This document shows, one piece after another, positions 32,368-44,463 of a stretch of 64,000 nucleotides of DNA. The stretch spans positions 124,001 to 188,000 of the forward strand of contig MARA01000012.1 of NCBI GenBank assembly GCA_001792895.1, given 5' to 3'. The position numbers and the translations under genes are program-made. Every line of letters starts with the position of its first letter. The first letter of the stretch is position 1. Below the pieces are notes generated by a model. That model made no database searches and was not told the DNA's origin. It saw only the letters and a list, made by a program, of their open reading frames with translations. The stretch is from Lentinus brumalis (Eukaryota > Basidiomycota > Agaricomycetes > Polyporales > Polyporaceae).

Positions 32368-33021
32368 CACTGCGCGAACATAAGACCCGAGCTCTCGAGC
32401 TTGACGGTCGCGCTGACCAACAACTCGAAGCCTCAGAGTTGCTGAAAGCTGAATTGCGAAGGAGAAGAGAGAAGAGAGGAAAGGAGAGGAGGGTTCATAT
32501 CAGATTCTGCACAGCCACGTGTAACACGGATGGACTACTGCTCACCAATAGCACGTTACTTACCATCCAGACGAACTTGAAGGCGTCGCGAGGAAGTAAT
32601 CGAGGAAGACAGGGTGTGCGTTGTGCGTCGTGGGATAGGGAGGAGCAGCGGTGGGCGGGACACGATTGCGCTGGTGGATTGAGCCCTGTAAGAGGAATGT
32701 AGGACTTGACACGGCAGGGGAATATGACATTAGTTGGAGAACGGTAGCTAGAAGGAGAGTCACGGTGGAGTCTACTCCCATGAGGGCTCTCACGTCGGTA
32801 TACATATCAGGCAGGTACCCCCGACGGAAAAGAAGTAGCTGTACTCTCCATGACGACAGCTCCTTCTTCATGATCGATACTTGCATGCTCGTCAGTAATG
32901 AACAGCTCATCTCGGACACATACAGAGGTGCTCACCCAAGTTCACGGCTATTGCCTTCGTCACGGTCACTTGCAAGAGCTCTCTCCTTCGTCACAGCGAG
33001 CTCACTTCAAAGCGTCGACCA
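32368..33021. other. intergenic, no convincing gene
   Basis: One reverse-strand frame (Met at 32781) begins with a signal-peptide-like stretch, but it runs into a stop across the only good splice site. I do not call it a gene. Confidence 0.4.
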
Positions 33022-33777
33022 CTAGAGCTCCAGCACCTCCTCAACCAAATGCACCGCCTGAGACCCCGGCTCTGTAGTGACTCGAAGCCTGAACGCGCCC
33101 AAGCCTCCATCAGCATCCTTCTCCCATCCCCACTGCGATAACACCAACTCCCCGCTCGCACTCGCCCATTCGCACGCGACGCGGGGCGAGCGATCAAAGA
33201 CCGCGCCTGCCTTGTAATGCCCGATCGGGGGACCGACCCATCCCTACATACCCAGAGTAGCGATTCGCGAACGTGATCAGTGATACACGAAGGTCAAATC
33301 GGACTGCATGGGTGCACGTACGATGGAAAAATCACGAAAGGTCTCCGACCCGTCATCGAGATGGATCCGAAACCTCGTCCCGCCTGCGCAGCCGGTCATG
33401 AACTCGTTGCTGAAGCAACTGTACGTCATATCGCTCAGGGGGGCGACGTCCGTCGGGCGGTCGTAGTACTCCCCGGAGCTGAAGTACGTGTCGATGTATT
33501 GGAGTCTGAAGTGCGTCCGGTTCAGGATGGTGACTTGGAGCCATCGGGAGGTCTCCTTGAGCCCCGCTGGCACGAGCGGTAGGTAGTCTCGTCTAGTCTA
33601 CATGCGCAGATGCATGTCAGCATGGCGGCGATGATCAGGCCGAAGAGACGAACTCACGACGTGAGCCCCGCGTTCGGGTCGCAGGAGCTGGAGAGCATCG
33701 CCTATGCTGCGACTTGCGAATTCTCGGACTTTCCGCACGAGCTTCAAGGCAATGTGACTACGTTGGCGGGACGACAT
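33022..33777 (-). CDS. small unassigned family, member 3
   Basis: Three exons: MSSRQRSHIALKLVRKV to ERGAHV (33777 to about 33658), then TRRDYLPLVPAGLKETSRW through DDGSETFRDFSI, then GWVGPPIGHYKAGAVF to HLVEEVLEL and the stop at 33022. Core residues line up with members 1 and 2 (LQVTILNRTHFRLQYIDTYF, TDVAPLSDMTYSCFSN, GCAGGTRFRIHLDDGS). The most diverged of the three, but the intron before GW is preserved. Located downstream of kinase 1 and upstream of P450 B, all on the reverse strand. Function unknown. Confidence 0.7.
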
Positions 33778-34269
33778 TGAGGAAGGGTGGGGGGAATAGG
33801 GCTCACAGTACGTCGGTCGCGGCGAGGGCGATGCGCATGATCGTTGACGACTCCCATGATCAATGGAACATGGAGGCAACATGGAAGGGCTTCCCGCCAT
33901 GGGAAGACCCAGCCCAGCATTCAGGGCAGCGGGTGCCCGAGTCGAGGTGGGAGATGTCGACAGTCGTCCATGGAACCTGCTCAAATCGAGAAGGTTCAGC
34001 CAATACGGAAAGCAACTGAAGTCTGAGGGTGGGACGCGGACTCACCAAAGTCACGAGGGTTGTCAATTCAGCGTGCTGCGAGTTATCAAGTGAGCTCGAT
34101 ACCCGATTCGACCTACATACCATACCGATGACGTCGGACGTTACTCGAGCCAAATCCAAGCAATGCAACGTCAATCCCATTACGGAGGCCAGAGCTCGTC
34201 GTACGATAAGGGAACATATCCAAGCACCTACTGTACGCGTAATCCAAGAACGATACCCTCAAGAGTCAC
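33778..34269. other. intergenic, no gene seen
   Basis: Spacer between member 3 and the 3' end of kinase 1. No coherent frame on either strand. Confidence 0.4.
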
Positions 34270-36378
34270 TCACTCGAACTCGCCCGGCACCCGATACTCA
34301 AACTGGCCCGTGTCCGGGCACCACAGCTGTCCAGACGCGTCCGCGCCGCCGGAGGGCTCGCATGCGCGGAACGTGAGGAAGTCCAGACAGTGGCCCACAG
34401 GACGCATCCGCGCGGGCTGCATCGCAGGTACCCAGTCGTCTGGCAGTAGCAGTGTATCAGCGCACCGTCACTGACATCTACTCAGGACAGGCACTCACGC
34501 GTCGCGACCCCGTTCCGGACCTTCGCCCACGACGACGAGCTCGCGTACATGTTGTCCAGCTGGCGCACCGTCATGCGCTGCGCGGGGTCTACGTGCAGCA
34601 TCTATACAGCGCCCAACTCGTCAGCACACGGCGACGCGGGAGCGGAAGAGATGCCGCTCTGCTCACCATCTCGACGAGCCTCGCAAACGCCATGTCAAAG
34701 TTCGCTGGTACAGGAAACCGGATAGGGAGCCCCGCAGCGTGCTCCTGCCGGATCGCGTCGAGGGTCTCAGACAAGAAGTACCGCTTGGGTACGAAGTCCA
34801 GGATCTGCAGGAACGCAAGACCCATGCTCCAGACGTCGACCGCGGAGCCCCAGCCGCGGCCGCTCACCATCTCCGGCGCCATGTACGCGTACGTACCTGC
34901 GCAAAAGCTGCCTGTCCACGTGTCGTACCCGCCCTGCGGCACGGCTTCTGCTAGGCCGAAGTCGCTCAGGACGGCCTTCCCCTGGCTGTTGATGAGGATG
35001 TTGCCGGGCTTGATGTCCTTGTGGATGATGCCGAGGTCTCGGAGTGCACATAGGGCGCAGATCTGCGGAGGGCCAATGAGTATCAGTGCTCGGACCGGGA
35101 GAGCCACATCTCACCAGCTCCTGACAATACAGATAGCGGTCCTTGAGGGACATCGGCTGACGTGCGCTGAGAGCTGCATGCATGTCCGTCGGGTGAAGAG
35201 GCTATCCGAACACGGTCGTTCTCAGCGTAGCGATCGCAGAGGACGAGATAGGAACGCACCATGACAAAGAACATCCGTCCCTGGTTGCCATATCCGTCCT
35301 CCTCCCACGACATCAGCAGCGGCACGAAGAATCGCCTTGACCATTCCCTGGAGCCGACTGTGATCATGAACGCCCTCTCGCGCAGGAAGTTGCTCCGATG
35401 TGAGTGTGTCCGCTTCGCGCGCCGTGGGTGGATCACCTTGATAGCGTAGAGACGGCCGCCGTTCTCTCCGAGAACAACGCGACCCGCAGAACCTTCGCCG
35501 AGGAGGTGCGAAACATTGAAGGTCACTCCAGCGTGCTGCAGCTGTGTGACGCGCGGGGCAACCAGCACGGGCGGTTGCGGAAGACAGAGCGGGATACGAT
35601 CGATTCCTGGCAGCTTCGGAGGAACAAAGAGTGCTGGGTGGGGAACAAAGAAGAGTGGTCTGCAGGGCTGACTCAAGTTTGACGACTGCAACAGAGGCGG
35701 TCCTCTTGCTGGAAAGGGCGGGATACAAAGAGGGAGCGCGGGAGCCAGCGCAGGCTCTATTTGAGGCATGGCCATATTGAATGGATGACTCGCTCCGTAT
35801 CGACGGCCTTGTCTCTCAGCATGAACAGCGCCCCCGATGAGTCGAGACGGAAATGGCTGCATCCTGTTCAAGTGGAGGCGCTGAGTAGGGCGCACCGGCG
35901 CACCGCCTCGTGGTAAGGGAACGAAGTGCTGAGGTACAATACAGTCCGATGCATCGTGGGCGGTGGTCACAGCGCGCGCATCGGCAGCATAAATCCTGTA
36001 CGGCAGATGCGCAATCGCGGATGGGGTATGCGAGTGCACCTGCCTGGGTAGAGGGTCCTTCTTTGTTGCAGGACGCCCCATGTCGACGGTATTCGCCTTG
36101 AACTGCGGTACGAGATATGACGAGGAGCTGATGCTGCTGAGACCAGCGACATCAGTAGCCAAAGACAGAGACGAGGAGTACGAGCTTGCGGGATAGTTGG
36201 ACGAGTCAAGGAGTACGTTCAGATGGTCGGTTGTTGGGCTCATGTGACCCGTCACGGCTTGTAGGGCGACTGGAGACGATGCGGAGCACTGAGGAAGCTG
36301 GTGGTGGATAGGGAGAGGCAGGGATGTGGGTTCAGGATTGCATAGACCGTATATATATGGAGGAGGATGTGGTTGCAT
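34270..36378 (-). CDS. atypical Ser/Thr protein kinase 1 with long disordered N-terminus
   Basis: Starts MQPHPPPYIYGL. About 290 residues of Pro/Ser/His-rich, low-complexity sequence precede the kinase domain. N-lobe: glycine loop LGEGSAGRVVLGE, catalytic Lys in YAIKVIH, helix-C Glu in NFLRERAFM. C-lobe: catalytic loop IIHKDIKPGNILI (HKD rather than HRD), metal-binding DFGLAE and MAPEM, then WSMGLAFLQIL. After the kinase core a short tail ends QFEYRVPGEFE. The closest relative in the window is kinase 2, which shares the catalytic-loop and tail style (EFEYCVPGVF). All residues for phosphotransfer are present, so activity is likely. Such kinases are expanded in mushrooms and their substrates are not known. 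The ATG at 36378 is chosen as the start of the low-complexity region; the frame remains open further upstream. Confidence 0.8.
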
Positions 36379-37648
36379 TATGAGTATGGCATGCGGCGCA
36401 GGAGCTGCGAAGCCGCGGGTCGGGTGGCGTGAAGCGGTTCGGATATGGACACAATGCCAGTGCGCACCATGAAAGCACCAGCCGCGTGTCCAAACCGTTG
36501 ACACAGAGACCAGTTTGCGTGGCCTTTGGTCCTGCAGCAGGCAACCAAGACTGCGGTAGGTGCAAGGTCTGGACACGGGGGCGACTGCCAAGGTTCCAAG
36601 GACGGTTGAGACGTGGCTTATGAATGACGGGGCGCCCATACCATTACGAAGCTTCTGACGCTTCGTCTCGGACCGACCGGCGGCCCATGCAGAGTCAAAG
36701 TCACCATCGAAAGCAATGATACGACCAATAGTGGCACAATGGTTGGGAGAATTCACGATGGGAACTGGCAACCGGACCCTCCCGCATTGTGGTGAAGAGT
36801 CAAGACATGGTTGAACAACGCACCGCGTATGATGCCATTCTTTGACCAAATATCCTAATACAAGGTCGTTGTAACAGCGTCCTCCGACCCCGACATGGAC
36901 GAAGGCGTCACGAATAGCAACGGCATGTGCGGTGCGAATGCGGGCGGCCCTTGGATATTCGGGTGGTCGGTGTTATCAGAAAGCATAGCCAGCATAAGCA
37001 GAAGTGGTCTAGCGAGACTATTGCACAGCTAGTTCGAGCATTGACAAAGAAGATATTTGGACAGTGGAGGAGAGGACGAGGACGAGGACGAGGACGAGGT
37101 ATAGATGTGGCGGTGTCGTGGCCGGCGCCGACGGATTAGGCAGGTCGAGGGCGCCGTGTGTGCTGCGTCTGATGATAGCGACAGCTGTCGCATAACACGG
37201 GAGAAGTCGCTTGGTTGGTCTGGCAGACTGCTCATCGATATGCCTGTCGGTGACTAAAGACATTGGCTGTGTTGCACGATATCCTAGACCCTTGGTAGGA
37301 CTTTCCATGGGAAGTTTCGACTCAGAAGCAAGTGTGGAATGGTTAATATCTCCCAGCGCAGCGAGTACTTATACTAGTACAATCCGAGGTGCTCAGTGTT
37401 ACAAGGCGTAGAGGAGAACAGATAGGTACAGCATCATGTCAAGAGGATTCGAAACGTCCACACACGTTCACAGACAGCCCACGAAACACCAGTGGGTATC
37501 CGTCGTCCACAGCAATCCGAAGGATATCCCTCTTCTCGGTCATGCCGATGACGACCAAGGCAGCCATAATAGCACCTTGCTTGCTGGAGATCTTGTCTTC
37601 TATCGGAGTCAATGAGACCGCGACATAGCGACAGTCACCCAGTCATTA
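36379..37648. other. intergenic between the two kinases
   Basis: No recognisable coding frame. It contains the promoter of kinase 1 and a hexamer repeat at 37072-37099. Confidence 0.4.
37072..37099 (+). repeat. GAGGAC microsatellite
   Basis: 4.7 perfect units of the hexamer GAGGAC. Confidence 0.95.
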
Positions 37649-40026
37649 TCAGAATACCCCCGGAACGCAGTACTCGAACTCCAGCGGGTCAACGCCATAG
37701 CGGATTCGAGCGTGCGAGTACGGGCTAAAGTCCAGGAAGTGCGCCGCGTCCTTGACGTCGGCCACCGGGAGGGTCACAGTGGGACGCCAGTCGTCTGTAA
37801 GTACATGATCAGTACAAGATAAGTCACAGCAATTGTGGAGACCTACGAGTAGCCGAGCCGTCGCGGACCGCAGTCCACTCTTCTGAACAGACATACTTGT
37901 CCTCCAGCTGTGGTGCAGTGATACGCTTCTCCGGATCGACTTGTAGCATCTGCGATACCCGTCAGCTGCTACAACAAGGCCAGGACTAGTAAGCAGGACA
38001 CACCGCCGGCAGGATCTCCCAGAACTTCTCCTCGGTACACAAAAATTTGTTCGGATCGATGGGCAGGCGTCCTGAGTTCGCATGCTCGTCCCGCACACCA
38101 ATGAGGGACCGCTGGTGGAAGAACGGCCCGTCGCAGAATCCGATAATCTCCATGATGACGAGCCCCAAGCTGAAGACGTCGACGTTCGTGCCATACCCGA
38201 CCATCTTGGCGTCCGCGGACACCATCTCTGGCGCCATGTAGCAGTAGGTGCCGTCCCGAACGTAGCCCTTCCAAGTGGCATAGTCGTGAGTGGGCACCGC
38301 TGCGGCGTTGCCAAAGTCCGTGAGCACCGCACGTCCGTCGTGGCCGATGAGGATGTTTGCCGGTTTGATGTCCTTGTGCACAACGCCGAGATGGAAAAGC
38401 GCGACCAGGGCGCAAATCTGTGAGATCGGATGAGGACCTGTACCTAGTACGGCAACACGAAGCAGACTCACCAGCTCTTTGCACATCTGGTAGCGACTGG
38501 CCATAGGGATCTCTTCCTTCTTCAGCAGCACGGTGACGAGGTCCGCAGGGTATAGAGGCTGGAGACCAGATCAATGATTAGGTCAGAGATGTCTTGGAGT
38601 TGCCGACTCACCATGACGAAGAAGATCAGGTCCTTCTCGACGTCCTCCCAGCACATGAGCATGCTCATGAGGAACCGACCAGCGGTCTCTGACTCGTTCA
38701 CCGCAAGCATGACGTTCCTCTCCCCAAGAAGTTCCTCCTCGAGAACTTGCGACTGGCCGCCACGCCCTTGTGCACGACCTTGAGCGCGTACGGTCGACCG
38801 GTACGGCAGTGCTCGACGCGGACGACACGGCCTACAGCGCCACCGCCGAGCCGGTGAGTGGGCAGGAAGGCGGCGAACTTGGAGAAAATCCTCGCAGCAG
38901 CGTTGATCGTCTTCGAGCGGTGGGTGATGATCTCATCATTCTCGTCGTAGCAGGAGATACGCGGGGGCACGACTGGGCGTGTGGGTGGCTGGCGTGCGAA
39001 CGGATCGTAGACCGACTCGAACGCTGAGGGAATTTCGAGTGGGAGATGCGGAAGATCTGCGGGTACAGGCGCGCGTGCCGGGCGATAGGTACAATAGCGA
39101 GCCGGCAGGTTTGAGTTCACAATACCAGTACAGTCTTGCAGTGGCGCCGACCTGCCAAGCCTAGCGGGCGATGGAGACCAGGACTCAACCACCCGAAGGC
39201 CAACAGCGAGACCCTGCGTGAGAGACGAGGTCCTAAGAGGGTGCGGAAGACCGGTGGCGCCCCAAAGAGGCGAGTGGCTCACATTCTGCGGAGACGACCA
39301 CGGTGACCTGTTGCTCGAACCACTGACAAATGTGCCAGACGCGTGAGAGGACGATGGCCAGAGGCGGGTGTCATCTGCAGCGTCCATGCTGAGGCCGAGA
39401 GCGTCAGTGCCCTGAGGCGAACTGACGGTCACTAGCGGCATGGCAGGGGACGGAGGCAAAGCAGCAGGCAGGAGCCGAGGAGATGGTGGTGCACGAACCG
39501 GGGACCGGGTGTGGTGAGCAGGAGAAAGAGCGCGTGGAGCGCTGTCCGGGGAGGTCTCTAGCGCGCTCTCGGGCACGTTGAAGTACCATCCCTGCGGGTC
39601 TCGGAGGAGCACATACTTGCGCTCCGCGTTCTCCACATGCTCACCGTCGCGCTCAGAACCAGACATGGTGGGGGAGAAACGGGTTGGCGACGGTGGCGAG
39701 AGCTGTGCCCGTTGGCCAAAGCCGACGAAACTCGCCAGAGTGGCGCCGGGAGGAGGAGTGAGGAGGAGGGAGGAGCTTGTAGAAGAGAAGGACGAGGTCC
39801 TGGAGTGCCCGAGCGAGGGACAGGGCCAGCTCGCGGGACTCGAAGGAGCGCCACTCCCCACCGCGGGGAGAGGCGGGAGAGGGGTGTGGCGAGCATGCCC
39901 GCCAACCCGCGGAGACCCGTTCATCCCAGGCTGGAGCCTGCCGTTGTTCACGTACGTCGCGTTGCCCAAGGCAGAGACCGACACCGGAGAAGAGGAGGAG
40001 AAGGCAGAGAAGAGGGTTGTGGTCAT
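37649..40026 (-). CDS. atypical Ser/Thr protein kinase 2, with apparent frameshift
   Basis: Paralogue of kinase 1. It starts MTTTLFSAFSSSSPVSVS (Met at 40026; an in-frame Met also lies 13 codons upstream). About 390 residues of Ser/Pro-rich sequence precede the kinase domain. Domain marks: LGGGAVGRVVRVEHCRTG, Lys in YALKVVHKG, catalytic loop VVHKDIKPANILI, DFGNAA, MAPEM, and the tail LEFEYCVPGVF at the stop (37649). At 38722-38725 the reading frame breaks: SRRNFLG continues into a stop, while the neighbouring frame gives LGERNVMLAVNE, the match to NFLRERAFM of kinase 1. One missing G in a G-run explains it. The break lies between the catalytic Lys and helix C, so the gene is either a recent pseudogene or affected by a base-calling error. 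The other domains are intact. Confidence 0.75.
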
Positions 40027-40836
40027 GGCGGTACTCGAGGTCGAGACGAGGAAATTGGGATGCAAGCAGGCCCTCTTTTTATCTTATCTGGGCAGCACGA
40101 GGCCCTTTCTTTGGTTGTGTTGTCAAGGGAGAGGCTGCCTGAAGGGTCGAGGCGATACAAAAGAAGCAGGTCAAAGCGTGATAACACGAGACATATCGGG
40201 ACGAAGCCCTACAGGATTTCGCCACCGAAAATCAGTGCTCGCACCACACACATCAGACACTAGAATAGTAGAAGAACTCACCTAGAGACGCGTCGAGGAG
40301 ATCCTGTTGAGACTATGTTCTCGAACAAAAGGCCCTGTTGTCTCGACTCGTTGTCGCGCCGCAATTTCCAGTGCCGCCCGATCGATGCGAGCCACCCGCA
40401 GCGGCCACCGATTGCACTTCGAGAAGATGCGTTGCTGCATGGGAATCGAGTATCAAGTACGGCACAGAAAAGTCTGGAGGCACAGTGGGGGAGGATGAGA
40501 AGTCGAGAGCGGCTTCATGAAGCGCCCAGTACGCATGGTGACGCGAGTAATACTGACTCCGATTTTCATGGAGGACCGTGTGCACGGCTTTTCTTAGTTC
40601 CACCATCCTCGCCGCAATGACACTAATTTCTGCAGTCTACTTGTGGGCTTTGGGGAGGCCAATTGGCTACTACAGCCCCGTAAGCACTCTTGTCATGATG
40701 AGACTTGTGCGACTCACTTTCCCATCATTCAGAAGCACCTCTCACACAATGCACACCATGGTATCTCATGTACTGCCGGAACACTAGCTCTGCACTAGCT
40801 CCCTGTTTCGACTCAATCAATTGCTACAGGAGCTTT
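40027..40836. other. intergenic, one doubtful reverse-strand ORF
   Basis: A 97-codon reverse frame (40606-40313, starting MVELRKAVHTVLHENRSQYY) contains RHHAYWALHEAALDF and has some protein-like composition, but it has no family match and no splice support. I leave it as unassigned. Confidence 0.3.
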
Positions 40837-41290
40837 TTAAGAGGGGATAGGAACGCAGCCAATGTCCACCGTGGCTGGAAGCTTCACTTCCAATCGGTGA
40901 GTGTTGCATCATGCTCCTGCCATACAATTATCGAAACTCACGAGTGGGGCAAGCCGGCAGGAGTACTTAGTATCAGAGCAGCTCTCGCCAGAGCCGACCC
41001 TTATTAAGGTGATCGGAGAGCACGTCAAGCTCACGAGGGCATCAATGTCCTGCACGTCGGTTTCGACGCCCTTCAGCTGCAGCACCGACGCGATTGCGGA
41101 GTCACTGGCCTATGAGGATATGGATACAGTCAACCTTAGATGGCGCTTCGGGTGACGGTGATCGTCCTCACAGCGCCGGTACTCTCGCAGTACGAGTCGC
41201 TGCCAGACGGTTTGCCACCGCGGCCTTGGAATGGTGGTGGCGACCGCAAGAAGGGGCAGAGCTACGAGAAAAGACGCGAGAGAATAGCAT
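40837..41290 (-). pseudogene. decayed class I hydrophobin (relic 1)
   Basis: Three exon-like blocks in hydrophobin order: a leader peptide (FLVALPLLAVATTIP) reached only after a 1-base shift from the ATG at 41290, a middle block (DIDALVSLTCSPITLIRVG then SCSDTKYSC) containing CSPI, and a last exon DIGCVPIPS ending TAA at 40837. A TATA box (TTTTATAG on the + strand, 41382-41389) and CT-rich leader survive upstream. The first CC pair is lost (SYCESTGA) and the second CC is reduced to SC. The frame shift after the start and the missing cysteines mean that a normal rodlet-forming protein cannot be made. Confidence 0.7.
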
Positions 41291-41834
41291 TGTGATATTA
41301 GATGCCGAGGTGAGGTCGAGGCGAGGGCAATTGTTCTGCAGGGGACGAGCTGAGTCTTCGACCTGAGCTGCCCGTCCCCTCTTTTATAGCCGTTGACCGC
41401 CGTCTTTCCAGCCTTCATCGTAGTTCGCAACTGTGGACTTACTGACGACAGCAGTTTGTGCGTCGTGTCGCGCAACGAGGGAGAGCAGAGCGATGCGGCG
41501 CTGAGGAACGCAGACTGGATCGAGAGGGATAAGTATTGTACTAGTACTACAGTAATATGGATCGGTTTGCGCCTGTCAGGACAGGCAGAACTTCGTGACA
41601 GGTGAGCTTGCAGTAAGGACCAATGAGTGTCTATCTGTACACTATACCCACACTCATTCTATAAGCTCAAAGCCGAGACATGTGTGTCATATACTCGCAT
41701 ACGGGAATCTCTCATCTCAACACTGAAGAAACCAAGGACGGGGGCGCTCGGACGGTGGACTCTTCGGTCTTCAAGCGGCGACAGAGACGCAATCTATTCC
41801 CACGAGCGGGAACTGGGCGAATTGGCAGTCACTA

Positions 41835-44463
41835 CAGTTGAATATCTCATAATGCATACGCTTTGTCCCACCATTAGTCTATGCATAAGTAGATTGTATG
41901 CATGGCTGGATTAGTCACGCGTTACGTTACACTAGTGACATGCGTGACTCTGTGGGCGCTCCGACGTGCGACCAGAACCTGTTCAGCGTCGTCTGCTTCT
42001 GTCCCTTAGCCTCCTCCAGTCTGAGGTGTGCTCGGAGCTTCCGAGCCTGTGTCTGCAGTAACAGTGCGTCAATACCTTTCGCATCTGAGTACTGCAGGCA
42101 CAGAGGTTCCAGCTGCACACAGAGATCTCTCCCCTGGCTAGGGGTGATCTCTGGTGGCATCTCCAACTCCTCGTCGTCTGAAAGCTCGATCACGTCCTCG
42201 CTGTCCTCCTTGTCCTCTCTGAGAGCTTGCCTCATAATCTCCTCATCTCCTCCTGGGAATCTGTACGCTGAATCTCCGATCTCGTTCTCGGCCACCGGGT
42301 TCAGCAGGTCTTCCAGTGTCGGGCGCGTACCACGGACCCGGGTTTGGTCCCGGAGCTTGTCAACCTGGACCATCAGCTCCTTCTCGACGGCTGCAAGCTG
42401 TGGGTCTGTGGATATGGTCAGCAGGTAGCGGGAACAGGAAGGAGACGGGATGGGTGTACGGTACCTGGGGTATCAGTGGAGGTGAGTTTCCTTGCTGTCT
42501 GGTTCAGTGCCGCGTCGCGCAGCTTCCCCACCGCGGCGACAGCGGCAGCCTGGTCTTCTTCTGCCTCAAATACTGCGTCGAAAGCAGCCTTCCACTCCGC
42601 AGGCGTGTACTTGGCACCGAGAAGCTGTTGCAGCTTGCTCTCCGCCTGCGGCATGGACTCGATCTTGCCCAATGCGAAGTCGAGCATAATCTGCCAGTCC
42701 TGCGGAGTCTCGGTAACAGTCGCGCTGTCGTAGATAGGAAATTAGAAGGCTTATTCGTCGTGAAATCTGTGGGATAAGGCATACCGCAATGTGCCTGCAC
42801 TGGTAAGATCAAATGCTTTCTTCCAACAGTTCCGGATCGTCTCTGCCGTCACGGCTTCCCATGCTGCCTTCGCGAGCAACATCACCTCGAGGAGGTTGAT
42901 CTTGTAGATGTTCTCTTCACCTGCATTGTCCATCTCGAGCGCACGGACGCAGAATCCCTTCCGGTAGTGCGCTTTGAAGCAACGGATGATGCCGGCATCA
43001 AGTGGTTGGACGAACGATGTCATGTTTGGCTCAAAGAACTCGAGACGGATATTCGTCGGCACGTAATTGATATCGTGGCCAGAGAAGTTGTCGATCCAAA
43101 GGAGGATGAACCGTCCTTGCCTCCGGAAGCGGGTGTCCTGCTCCTTGACCCACCTAAGTCGAAATTGTGAGCAGTTATTCCCACTTCCAAATGGTCAACT
43201 TACTCCTCAAATAGGGCAGCTGTCATCCATGAGGTCTTGTTGTTCCGATAATAGAAGCCACGATCCTTCGGCGAAGTCTTGCCAAAGCAGCGGGGTTGCT
43301 TGGACTTCCCTATGTAGAAGATTGGGAGCTTCTCCGTTCCCGTGGAATTGCAGGCAAATCCCACTGTGATGCGGGTCTTATTCGACTTCTTTCCGGGCAT
43401 CTGCTCCGATGAAAGTCCACGGTCGGGTGGTGCACTGGATACTTACGGGATTGATAACATGTTTCGAATCAAAGTTGTAACGGCCACTTACAAGCCAAAC
43501 AATCCGCTTTCATCAAAATTAAAGACGTCTTCTGGTGCATATGCCGTCAAGATACCCTTGATCCTCTCACGCTCCTTCCCAACTGCATTGACATCTACCG
43601 AGCCTGCTTCTCCATGGCGTCGGTGTTCCCGGATGCCGTAACTGCATCTGATGTCAGTGGATCTTGCAATGGATATGCAGAATTAACTCACGCCTTGCAG
43701 AACTTGGAAATCCAGCCGTCCGACTTCATCCGCTCGTTCTCGGGCACATCCATTGCCTTCTCAAACTCCGTCCGCTTTGCGGCAAGCATAGCACCCGTGT
43801 AATGCTCCTTCCGTACCTCCATGTGCTTGGTCCATAGGAAGAGTGCTCTCTCAACATCCGGCCGTGTCACAGCTCGGACACGCTTGCCATCAAGAGCAGC
43901 CGGGGTTGCCTGTAGACGTGCTTGATCCTCGGCACGGCCTTTCTTCGACAGGTGGCGGGAAAGCGAAGACTGGTTGAAAATGAGGGCACCTTCAGGCCGT
44001 GCACGAAAGTGGGCGACAACGTCGTGCTGCTTGATGCTAGGATTGTTGTCGCAGTATGCAACAACTGTCATCCAGTCATGGAGTGTGAGGTTGCTGCGGG
44101 TTTGACTCTCAGCGGCAACAGCAGACGTCTTCGGAGCATGCTGGGCTGGAACGCGAGTTGGCTTAGTGCGGACATAGGGTTTGACAGACTCCCGAGGTTT
44201 CCGCACGCGGGAAGGGCCAGAATGCGTGGGTTCTGCAGGCATGATGGAAGCAAAGCGGTTCTCGAGGCGTCTGTAGGGATGGATGGTCGCAGTATCTCCC
44301 ATATATGGCAAATCTGCTCGTGCATATCTCCATAAACGCTTATGCATTATGCGATAAGAGGTTACATGCATAAATAAGCAGGGACGGAGTCGGTCCCCAG
44401 GATTTTCTATGCATAACGAGATTTTATCCATTATGAGATGATGCATTATGAGAGATTCAACTG
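41835..44463 (-). mobile_element. pogo/Tigger-like DNA transposon, complete (2,629 bp)
   Basis: Inverted ends of about 23 bp with one mismatch: CAGTTGAATATCTCATAATG at the left, and CAGTTGAATCTCTCATAATG reading inward from the right end. The element is bracketed by TA (41833-41834 and 44464-44465), the target duplication expected of the Tc1/mariner-pogo group. It carries one multi-exon transposase gene on the reverse strand. The near-perfect ends and largely intact gene suggest a fairly recent insertion. The target site is the last intron of hydrophobin relic 2. Confidence 0.9.
41927..44242 (-). CDS. pogo/Tigger-family transposase (CENP-B-type HTH, DDE domain)
   Basis: Start taken at MPAEPTHSGPSRVRKPRESV (44242). 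The N-terminal half holds the paired helix-turn-helix DNA-binding region (NNPSIKQHDVVAHFRARPEG, LSRHLSKKGRAEDQARLQ) and the CENP-B-like RTEFEKAMDVPENERMKSDG with WISKFC. The catalytic core supplies three acidic residues: FNFDESGLFGL, LLWIDNFSGH and VQPLDAGIIRCFK (D, D, D). A C-terminal tail follows an intron at about 42730 (TVTETPQDWQIMLDFALG) and ends SRMSLV at 41927. All pieces join without stops using 50-65 bp introns, so the enzyme may be functional. It would bind the element's ends and cut and paste it into TA sites in nuclear DNA. Confidence 0.88.

Noticed and set aside
32535..32781. Signal-peptide-like reverse-strand ORF
   Set aside because: The only good donor leads to an immediate stop codon across the junction, and no family is recognisable.
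35220..36849. Kinase 1 frame extending to a Met at 36849
   Set aside because: The extra 157 codons have atypical composition and lie in the probable promoter, so the Met at 36378 is preferred.
37000..37060. tRNA-like words (GGTCTAGCG ... AGTTCGAG)
   Set aside because: The arms do not pair into a cloverleaf and the T-loop stem is wrong.
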